DNA of 10,740 nucleotides from Chloroflexota bacterium (GTDB lineage Bacteria > Chloroflexota > Anaerolineae > B4-G1 > SLSP01): NCBI GenBank assembly GCA_012798275.1, contig JAAZNO010000052.1, forward strand, positions 1-10,740. The letters run 5' to 3'. Below the pieces are notes generated by a model. It was not told the origin of the DNA and did no database searches. It was given only the letters and a program-made list of their open reading frames with translations. Of this stretch, positions 1 through 4,854 are shown piece after piece. A program made the translations under genes and the position numbers. Within the stretch, counting starts at the first letter, position 1, and every line of letters begins with the position of its first letter.

Positions 1-124
1 ACCCATCACGCACCAGTAGAAACACCAGTTTGCCCTTGTGCGTGCGGTTATAGACCCATCCGCGGAGGGTCACCTCTTCCCCTACATGCGCTGCAATCTG
101 TTCCGCGCGAATGATGGGCGCCAT
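1..124 (-). CDS. asnS: Asparagine--tRNA ligase, N-terminal fragment (gene runs off the left edge)
   Basis: The first 41 codons of a minus-strand gene are present; the rest lies beyond the window. They read MAPIIRAEQIAAHVGEE, then VTLRGWVYNRTHKGKLVFL, then LVRDG. The GWVYNRTHKGKLVFLLVRDG stretch (residues 22-41) is the start of the OB-fold anticodon-binding domain of class IIb aminoacyl-tRNA synthetases, where family members carry GWVY(N/R)KRSSGK-type sequence followed by F-x-x-x-RDGTG. The enzyme would charge tRNA-Asn with asparagine in the cytoplasm. The start is well supported: an AAGGAGGTA ribosome site (complement of 131-139) sits just upstream of the ATG at 124-122. Aspartyl- and lysyl-tRNA synthetases share this fold, so the Asn assignment rests on the short GK-x-x-FLxxRDG pattern and is likely rather than certain. 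The catalytic domain is not visible. Confidence 0.75.
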   Translation of the reverse strand, partial: MAPIIRAEQIAAHVGEEVTLRGWVYNRTHKGKLVFLLVRDG

Positions 125-151
125 AGTTTGTACCTCCTTCGAAAATGGCCC

Positions 152-175
152 CGAATGAACGCGAATTTCACGAAT
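152..175. repeat. Three phased CGAAT pentamers upstream of asnS
   Basis: CGAAT occurs at 152-156, 162-166 and 171-175, so the repeats are spaced 10 and 9 bp, about one helical turn. Read on the minus strand this is ATTCG-x4-ATTCG-x5-ATTCG, ending just upstream of the asnS ribosome site, within its probable leader or promoter. Spacing and identity are seen directly. It could be a protein-binding array, or a copy of an intergenic sequence of the kind (ATTCGTG-AATTCGCG-TTCATTCG) I recall as dispersed in some bacterial genomes. Neither reading can be tested from one copy. Confidence 0.35.
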
Positions 176-218
176 AAGATTAGAAATTCCTGGCCCTCGG
201 GGCTGCTACGTCCTCAAA

Positions 219-238
219 CACCGCGCTTCAGCGCGGTG
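219..238. repeat. Perfect 8-bp hairpin with TTCA loop, possible IS200/IS605-type end
   Basis: CACCGCGC (219-226) pairs perfectly with GCGCGGTG (231-238) around a TTCA loop. There is no T-tract on either side, so it is not a normal intrinsic terminator. A short GC stem with a tiny loop, next to TCCTCAAA on one side and GGGCTCGTGTC on the other, recalls the subterminal hairpins of IS200/IS605-family elements, which TnpA binds as single-stranded DNA and which form part of TnpB-associated right-end RNAs. No tnpA or tnpB is present, so at most this would be a solo end or relic. The structure is certain; the identity is a guess. Confidence 0.3.
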
Positions 239-251
239 GGCTCGTGTCGAA

Positions 252-296
252 CCGGTGAGCCGTCGCCGTCGCTGCTCACGGGTTATGGCTCACCGG
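252..296. repeat. 10-bp perfect inverted repeat, 25-nt loop
   Basis: CCGGTGAGCC (252-261) is the exact reverse complement of GGCTCACCGG (287-296), with 25 nt between. It lies 13 bp to the right of the TTCA-loop hairpin and may belong to the same element. Nothing after it resembles a T-tract. It could be an RNA stem of an IS-derived non-coding RNA, an operator, or part of a dispersed repeat. Confidence 0.4.
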
Positions 297-385
297 GTAA
301 CTGTTCAGCCACTGACTAAAAAACGCAAGACTTCATGGCAACTGCTGAAGATTAAGAATCAATTTTTGCCCCCTGTCCCCCCGGC

Positions 386-428
386 CCCCTTCCCCCCGCG
401 TGCGCGGGGGGAAGGGGAACTTTTTTTT
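386..428 (+). terminator. Strong intrinsic-terminator-like hairpin with T8 tail (plus strand)
   Basis: CCCCTTCCCCCCG (386-398) pairs with CGGGGGGAAGGGG (405-417) around a very small loop. AAC and eight T residues (421-428) follow. Stem strength plus T-tract fit a Rho-independent terminator acting on plus-strand transcripts. No plus-strand gene lies upstream in the window: the genes on both sides run on the minus strand. It may therefore stop antisense transcription toward the next gene, end an unannotated RNA, or be part of a dispersed repeat. The upstream C-run block (369-385) belongs to the larger palindrome. Confidence 0.6.
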
Positions 429-430
429 GT

Positions 431-479
431 GGGGTTTTGCAGGCGGGCTATGCCCGCCTGCAAAACCCCCTTATTTTTT
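431..479 (+). terminator. Second terminator-like hairpin, 18-bp perfect stem, T-rich tail
   Basis: Positions 431-448 (GGGGTTTTGCAGGCGGGC) pair perfectly with 452-469 around the loop TAT (449-451). C-TTATTTTTT (470-479) follows. This is a textbook plus-strand intrinsic terminator in form, three bases after the T-tract of the previous hairpin. On the minus strand the downstream flank is an A-run, so it would not terminate dedA transcripts by the usual mechanism. It is also the axis of the long palindrome covering about 361-545. Confidence 0.6.
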
Positions 480-643
480 CTCCCTCTCTCCAACGGCGTT
501 TGCGTCGTCGGGGAGGGGGCTGGGGGAGGGGCAAAAGCTACAGATCACAAAGGTTCATCCATCGCCGTCGAGCTACCCGACACCAGGCTGAACAATTGCC
601 GCACATTTTCTTTTTTGAATGGTGTGCGCCAGCACATGGCGTC

Positions 644-1300
644 TCAGGCAGCCTGACGGCGTTGTTGAGAGCGCTGGTACAGCCGGCGCGTGATAAAGGC
701 TACGACGGCGACCCCAGCCAGAATCAGCACCGCATTTTCGTAGCGGTTAATCCAGTCCATGACCAGATGCCAGTTTTGCCCCAAAATGTAGCCCGCGAGT
801 GCGAGCACGAAACTCCACAGCGCCGTGCCGAGGGTTGTGTAGATCGTGAAACGCCCCAGGTTCATGCTGGCAAGTCCTGCCGGCACGGAGATGAGGCTGC
901 GCACGATCGGCACCATGCGGGAGAAGAAGATGACGAGCTCACCGTAGCGGTTGAACCAGGCCAATGCCGTGTCGAAATCGTTCTCGGAGAGTAGCAGCCA
1001 TTTGCCGAAACGCCGCAGCAGATAGCGCACCCGCTCCTCGCCAAACCAGTAGCCCAACCCGTAGAATACCATGGCGCCCGCTACCGAGCCTACGGCGCCT
1101 ACGAGGGTGATGCCCCACAGCGTAAACCCGCCGCGCTTCTCGAAGGCCAGCCAACCCGCCATAGGCAAGACGGCTTCGGAGGGGATGGGTGGGAAAATGT
1201 TCTCAAGGAACATCACCAGGCCCAGCCCAAGATAGCCCAAGGCCTCGATGAGTCCCTGCACCCACATCGCAACCTGATTGAGAAATTCACTTAAACCCAT
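644..1300 (-). CDS. DedA-family membrane protein (VTT/SNARE-associated domain)
   Basis: A 218-residue polytopic inner-membrane protein of the DedA family, implicated in lipid-carrier or phospholipid flipping (undecaprenyl-phosphate or phosphatidylethanolamine recycling) and membrane homeostasis. Family hallmarks are visible: the re-entrant-loop motif E33-NIFPPIPSE (33-42), a glycine-rich second segment (about 62-87), F126-SR-x-x-P-x-x-R134 and PAGLASM (140-146). Hydrophobic helices follow at about 151-174 and 188-204, then a basic tail rich in R and Q. I place the start at 1300, not at the upstream in-frame ATG at 1420. AAGGAG (complement of 1307-1312) lies 6 nt before it, the protein then has normal DedA length, and the upstream extension is unlike the family and would cross the promoter. 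The gene is monocistronic in view and divergent from the DUF299 gene. Its exact substrate cannot be read from sequence. Confidence 0.93.
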   Translation of the reverse strand: MGLSEFLNQVAMWVQGLIEALGYLGLGLVMFLENIFPPIPSEAVLPMAGWLAFEKRGGFTLWGITLVGAVGSVAGAMVFYGLGYWFGEERVRYLLRRFGKWLLLSENDFDTALAWFNRYGELVIFFSRMVPIVRSLISVPAGLASMNLGRFTIYTTLGTALWSFVLALAGYILGQNWHLVMDWINRYENAVLILAGVAVVAFITRRLYQRSQQRRQAA

Positions 1301-1369
1301 TCGTAGCTCCTTCAGCACGGCGGTGCAGTCAGGATGCCGTGCGGCGTGCCTGCACTGCTTGCTCCGTGG

Positions 1370-1399
1370 ATTATACCACGTTTGAACCGGTACACCCAA
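1370..1399 (-). promoter_or_regulatory. Predicted dedA promoter, extended -10
   Basis: On the minus strand TTGGGT (complement of 1394-1399) is followed after 18 nt by TATAAT (complement of 1370-1375), preceded by TGG, making an extended -10. Transcription would begin near 1363 and give a leader of about 60 nt before the dedA ATG. The -10 is a perfect consensus and the -35 is weak. It shares the GTGGTATA core with two other promoters in the window. Confidence 0.6.
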
Positions 1400-1424
1400 C
1401 TGGATGCCATGCCTTTGCAAGATT

Positions 1425-1435
1425 GTGGTATACTT
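1425..1435 (+). promoter_or_regulatory. Predicted promoter of the DUF299-sufS-sufU cluster, extended -10
   Basis: GTGGTATACTT at 1425-1435 contains TGG-TATACT, an extended -10 element. No good -35 exists at 16-18 nt spacing; TTGCAA at 1415-1420 is far too close. Transcription would start near 1441, giving a leader of about 90 nt before the ATG at 1530. The identical 11-mer occurs on the minus strand upstream of argF. Confidence 0.5.
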
Positions 1436-1529
1436 ATTTCACGTGTGCGGTCCCAATCAGGGCGAGAGGACAGCAATCAGGAAAGGCGGAGCTCAGGCCG
1501 CCTTCACCGCTGGAGTGGGAGTTCAGACC

Positions 1530-2321
1530 ATGCACATCTTTATTGTGTCCGACGGCACCGGCATGACCGCCGAGCAGATGGTGCGCGCGGCCCTGTTGCA
1601 GTTTGAGGATGTCGAGGCAGAGATTGTCCGCCATCCCGAGGTGACAACGGCAGAGCAGGTGTCGCGTGTGGTGGAAGAGGCGGCGGAGCAACAGGCTTTA
1701 ATCGTCCACACCCTGGTGTCCGGGGAACTGCGCCTGTTGATGCTCAATGAGGCGCGCCGATATCACGTGGATGCGATGGACCTGATGGGGCCGATGTTGG
1801 ATCGGCTCGCGTTAAGGTTGGGCAAGTCGCCCAGGCAACAGCCGGGCCTTTACGCGAAGTTGAACGCGGAGCGTAACCGGCGCATCGAGGCCGTGGAATT
1901 CGCCCTGCGGCATGATGACGGGCAGCGAGTGGCCGAGCTGGATCAGGCAGAAATCGTGCTCGTCGGCGTTTCCCGCACCATGAAGACGCCGGTTTCCATT
2001 TATCTGGCTTACCATGGCTGGTTCGTGGCGAACGTCCCCCTGGTGCAGGGGATCGCGCCGCCGGCGACATTGCTGGCACTCCCCCGCGAGAAAGTCTTTG
2101 GCTTGCTCATGGCGCCGGAGCGGTTGGTGGATTTGCGCCGTACGCGCGCCAGATCTTCGGGCCTGCCGGCCGGCGCGGCGTATGTGACGATCGAGGGCGT
2201 GATGGAGGAATTGCGCGCGGCGCGGATTCTCTGCGCTGAGCATGGGTGGCGCACGGTCAGTGTCACCGCCAAATCGGTGGAGGAAATTGCGGGCGAGATC
2301 ACCGCCCTGGTACGGAGATAA
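1530..2321 (+). CDS. Pyruvate,phosphate dikinase / PEP synthase regulatory protein (DUF299 bifunctional kinase-pyrophosphorylase)
   Basis: A 263-residue cytoplasmic regulator that switches pyruvate,phosphate dikinase or PEP synthase off by ADP-dependent threonine phosphorylation and on again by phosphate-dependent dephosphorylation, controlling the pyruvate/PEP branch point. Seen: N-terminal IFIVSDGTGMTAE (3-15), RRIEAVEFALRHDDGQ (117-132), the P-loop-like GVSRTMKTP (146-154) followed by VSIYLAYHG, and C-terminal VTAKSVEEIAGEI (245-257). These are signature blocks of the family; the serine common before KTP appears here as M151. The ATG at 1530 starts exactly at the family N-terminus, with GGGAG 8 nt upstream; the open frame back to 1404 crosses the promoter. 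It leads a plus-strand cluster, with sufS 3 bp downstream. Sequence alone does not tell the PEP synthase type (E. coli ppsR) from the PPDK type (B. subtilis yqfL), and no target enzyme is in view, so I give no symbol. Confidence 0.93.
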   Translation: MHIFIVSDGTGMTAEQMVRAALLQFEDVEAEIVRHPEVTTAEQVSRVVEEAAEQQALIVHTLVSGELRLLMLNEARRYHVDAMDLMGPMLDRLALRLGKSPRQQPGLYAKLNAERNRRIEAVEFALRHDDGQRVAELDQAEIVLVGVSRTMKTPVSIYLAYHGWFVANVPLVQGIAPPATLLALPREKVFGLLMAPERLVDLRRTRARSSGLPAGAAYVTIEGVMEELRAARILCAEHGWRTVSVTAKSVEEIAGEITALVRR

Positions 2322-2324
2322 AGT

Positions 2325-3551
2325 ATGACCTGGAACCTTGAAGAGCTACGACGTGAGTTTCCGATTCTGCAACAGCAGGTACATGGCAAGCGCCTCGTGT
2401 TCCTGGATAGCGCCGCCAGCGCGCAGAAACCGCGCGCGGTGATAGAGGCGCTTACCACGGTCTACACCACCGCGTATGCCAACGTGCATCGCGGCCTGTA
2501 CAGCCTGGCCGAAGCGGCAACCGCCCATTACGAGGAGGCGCGGGAGAAGATCGCGCATTTCATCGGCGCGTCCGACCCCGGCGAGCTCATCTATGTGCGG
2601 AATGCGACCGAGGCGCTGAATCTAGTCGCCTATGCCTGGGGACGCAAGCACATCACGGCGGGGGACCGCATCGTCATCACCGAGATGGAGCATCACAGCA
2701 ACCTGGTGCCGTGGATGATGCTGGCACAGGAGCGTGGGGCCGAGCTGGCCTATTTGCCGGTGACCGCTGCCGGCGAGCTCGAGCTCACGGCGTTGCCACC
2801 GCTGTTGGCCGACGGTCGCACGCGCGTGGTCGCCTTCACCCTGATGTCGAACGTCTTGGGGACGATCCCCCCGGCCCAGGAACTGACCGCCATGGCGCAC
2901 GCGGCGGGAGCGCTGGTGGTGGCGGATGGCGCCCAAGCCGTGCCCCATCTGCCCGTCAACGTGCAGACGTTGGGCGTGGACTTCCTGGCGTTTTCGGGGC
3001 ATAAGCTCGGTGGCCCCGGCATTGGCGCGCTGTGGGGACGCCGGCGCCTGCTGGAGGCGATGCCGCCGTTTCTCTTTGGTGGGGACATGATCCTCAGCGT
3101 GAAGAAGCACAGCGCTACCTGGAACGAACTGCCCTACAAGTTTGAGGCGGGGACGCCGGCGATTGCGGAAGCGGTCGGTTTTGGGGTGGCGGTGGATTTC
3201 CTTTCCGCCCTGGGCATGGAGGCGGTGCAGCAGCACGAGCAGATGCTGGTGGCGTATGCCCTGGAGCGTTTGCCGGAGGTGCCGGGGCTGCACATCCTCG
3301 GCCCCACCCACCCTCACCGGGGCGGAGCGGTGTCCTTCTGGCTGGAGGGCATCCATCCCCACGACATCGCCTCGGTGCTGGACAGCGAGGGCATTTGCAT
3401 TCGCGCTGGCTTGCACTGTGCGGAGCCATTGCACGCGCGCTTCGGCCTGCCGGCGAGTGCGCGCGCGAGCTTCTTCATTTACAACGGCACAGATGATGTG
3501 GATGCGTTAGTCGCCGGGCTGCAGGGGGTCGTCAAACTGTTGCGGCGCTGA
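2325..3551 (+). CDS. sufS: Cysteine desulfurase SufS (PLP-dependent, group II)
   Basis: A 408-residue cytoplasmic aminotransferase-fold enzyme. It removes sulfur from L-cysteine as a persulfide and passes it to the Fe-S assembly machinery. Landmarks follow SufS numbering almost exactly: FLDSAASAQKP (26-36), NVHRG (53-57), RNATEALNLVA (92-102), EMEHHSN (120-126), the PLP pocket ADGAQAVPH (200-208), Schiff-base lysine K227 in FSGHKLGGPG, FEAGTPAIAEA (273-283), catalytic cysteine C365 in RAGLHCAEPLH, and R380 in SARASFFIYN. The short catalytic loop with the RxGxHC motif marks a SufS-type (group II) rather than a NifS/IscS-type enzyme. The ATG has GGAG 7 nt upstream, inside the end of the preceding gene, which suggests translational coupling. 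The partner sufU follows 25 bp downstream. No sufBCD genes are in the window. Confidence 0.97.
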   Translation: MTWNLEELRREFPILQQQVHGKRLVFLDSAASAQKPRAVIEALTTVYTTAYANVHRGLYSLAEAATAHYEEAREKIAHFIGASDPGELIYVRNATEALNLVAYAWGRKHITAGDRIVITEMEHHSNLVPWMMLAQERGAELAYLPVTAAGELELTALPPLLADGRTRVVAFTLMSNVLGTIPPAQELTAMAHAAGALVVADGAQAVPHLPVNVQTLGVDFLAFSGHKLGGPGIGALWGRRRLLEAMPPFLFGGDMILSVKKHSATWNELPYKFEAGTPAIAEAVGFGVAVDFLSALGMEAVQQHEQMLVAYALERLPEVPGLHILGPTHPHRGGAVSFWLEGIHPHDIASVLDSEGICIRAGLHCAEPLHARFGLPASARASFFIYNGTDDVDALVAGLQGVVKLLRR

Positions 3552-3576
3552 ACGTCCACGTGTCAAGGAGTCAACG

Positions 3577-3957
3577 ATGAGCGATCTTTATCGAGAGCAG
3601 CTGTTGGAACATTATCACGAGCCGCAGAATTACGGGGTGTTGCCGGAGGCGGATGTGGATGTGCAGCTGGATAATCCTACCTGTGGCGACACGATCCATC
3701 TGACCGCGCGGCTGGACCCGGAAGGGCGCATCGCCAAAGTGATGTTCGAGGGGCATGGCTGCGTCATCAGCATGGCGGCGGCCTCGATGCTGACGGAGGA
3801 CGTGGTGGGCAAGACGCCGCAAGAAGTGGCGGCGCTGGAATTGCACGACGTCGAAGAGATGATGGGCGGACTGCGGTTGAGCATGGGGCGTGTAAAGTGT
3901 GCCCTGCTCGCGGTGAACGCCCTCAAGAAGGGGCTCCGGGAAAGCGGCAGGTTGTAG
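3577..3957 (+). CDS. sufU: Fe-S cluster assembly / sulfur-transfer protein SufU
   Basis: A 126-residue IscU-fold protein. SufU binds zinc and accepts persulfide sulfur from SufS, usually stimulating it strongly. The metal ligands are all present: C36 and D38 in NPTCGD, C62 in GHGCVISMAAASML, and C108 in GRVKCALLAVNAL. K107 stands where classical IscU has a histidine (HC), which favours SufU over IscU. However, the C62 to C108 distance (46) is close to that of IscU and shorter than in Bacillus SufU (62), so the typical SufU insertion is missing. An excellent AAGGAG (3565-3570) lies 6 nt before the ATG. Its place directly behind sufS supports a SufS-SufU pair. Whether it acts as a zinc sulfurtransferase or a true cluster scaffold cannot be settled from sequence. 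Confidence 0.93.
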   Translation: MSDLYREQLLEHYHEPQNYGVLPEADVDVQLDNPTCGDTIHLTARLDPEGRIAKVMFEGHGCVISMAAASMLTEDVVGKTPQEVAALELHDVEEMMGGLRLSMGRVKCALLAVNALKKGLRESGRL

Positions 3958-4040
3958 CGGGAAAGCGCTTTGACTTTCCGACAGCCTGCGCCGGGTTGAT
4001 GGGCATGCCCGGAATTCGTGAGCGCTTTTTGGAGCAACGG

Positions 4041-4787
4041 GTGTCTTCAGAAACTGTTCCGCCCCCTGCCTGCCGACCGGCGCGCGGGGGGCTTCGTTTG
4101 GTGCGCCGCGCGGCCGTGGCGCTGGCGTTGCTGGCGCTGTTGGCGGCACTCTGGCGATGGGGGCCAACGCTGCTGAGCTGGGCCGCGCGGTTTCAGGATC
4201 GCGCGTGGGTCGAGGCGGTCATCCGTCGTTGTGGGGGCTGGGCGCCGCTGGCCTCCATCGGCTTGAACGTCCTCCAGGTCCTCCTGGCGCCGATCCCCGG
4301 CCAGGTCTTCGCGCCGCTCAACGGCTATCTTTTCGGCCCGGCGTGGGGCATCTTTTACAGCGTCGTGGGCGTGCAGCTGGGCTCGATGCTGGCGATGGGA
4401 CTGAGCCGGGTGTTCGGGCGACGGCTGGCGGAACGGCTCACGGGGGTGGAGTCGCTTGCCCGATGGGATCGCCTCACCCGTCGCTGGGGCCTGCCGGTGA
4501 TTTTCCTGGTTTTCCTCCTGCCGTTCCTGCCCGATGACGTGATGTGTTTTGCCGCCGGTTTGACGGACATCCCCCTCCGCCGGCTGTTCGTGTTGACCCT
4601 GATCGCGCGCATTCCGGGGGTGGCGACGGCGGTGTTGGTGGGGGATCGCGTGTTGCGCCTGCCGCTTGAGGCGTTGCTGGCGCTGGGCGCGGGCCTGCTG
4701 GTAGCCGCGTGGCTGATCAACCACCATCATCGGCGCATCCAGGCGTGGTTTCTGTGGCGTTTTCGGCGTTATCTGCGCCGTCAGTGA
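4041..4787 (+). CDS. TVP38/TMEM64-family membrane protein (VTT domain)
   Basis: A predicted 248-residue integral membrane protein of the TVP38/TMEM64 branch of the VTT superfamily, distant kin of DedA; bacterial members have no firm substrate. Seen: a basic N-terminus, a hydrophobic segment at about 23-41, then LLAPIPGQVFAPLNGYLFGP (81-100) and AWG, a glycine-rich helix to about 125, PVIFLVFLLPFLPDDVMCF (152-170), AAGLTDIP (171-178), IARIPGVATAVLVGD (188-202) and a final helix at about 209-226 before an arginine-rich tail. I prefer the GTG at 4041 because GGAG (4031-4034) lies 6 nt upstream. ATGs at 3999 and 4005 have weaker ribosome sites, and the frame open back to 3897 overlaps sufU. It follows sufU by 83 bp on the same strand and is convergent with the cdaR gene. 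A functional link to Fe-S assembly is not implied. Confidence 0.85.
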   Translation: MSSETVPPPACRPARGGLRLVRRAAVALALLALLAALWRWGPTLLSWAARFQDRAWVEAVIRRCGGWAPLASIGLNVLQVLLAPIPGQVFAPLNGYLFGPAWGIFYSVVGVQLGSMLAMGLSRVFGRRLAERLTGVESLARWDRLTRRWGLPVIFLVFLLPFLPDDVMCFAAGLTDIPLRRLFVLTLIARIPGVATAVLVGDRVLRLPLEALLALGAGLLVAAWLINHHHRRIQAWFLWRFRRYLRRQ

Positions 4788-4854
4788 GAGGTCACCCGGC
4801 GCACGACATGACGCCGGCGCTTCCGATGATGCGACCGGGCGTCGAGCGAGAGAC

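Larger units (their letters stand above)
361..545. repeat. Compound imperfect palindrome of C/G-run repeat modules
   Basis: The left arm (361-448) and the reverse complement of the right arm (452-545) have the same order of parts: TTTTGCCCC, C-runs with a GGCCCCCT or AGCCCCCT block, a small GC hairpin, a purine block, then the GGGGTTTTGCAGGCGGGC core. The outer parts match only in pattern; the central 18 bp match perfectly. The arms look like two copies of one dispersed intergenic module inserted head to head, or one large degenerate palindrome. The remaining DNA between here and dedA (546-643) shows no clear signal to me. Confidence 0.5.

Noticed and set aside
255..656. Open frames on the plus strand at 255-656, 400-591 and 437-994
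   Set aside because: They translate the C/G-run palindrome and terminators, have no ribosome site or recognisable domain, and the longest overlaps the well-supported dedA gene antisense.
1301..1420. Longer dedA start at the upstream ATG (1420)
   Set aside because: The extension crosses the predicted dedA promoter, is not DedA-like, and the ATG at 1300 has a good AAGGAG site.
1415..1434. TTGCAA as -35 for the TATACT at 1429
   Set aside because: The spacer would be only 8 nt; the extended -10 explains the element better.
2622..3434. 270-codon minus-strand open frame opposite sufS
   Set aside because: Composition is rich in H, R and Q, typical of an antisense shadow in GC-rich DNA; the opposite strand has all SufS motifs.
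3571..4730. Minus-strand open frames opposite sufU and the TVP38 gene
   Set aside because: Low-complexity R/P/Q-rich shadows with no family features.
4796..4817. Bidirectional terminator between the TVP38 gene and cdaR
   Set aside because: Only a 6-bp CCGGCG/CGCCGG stem with a 10-nt loop and no T-tract on either strand.
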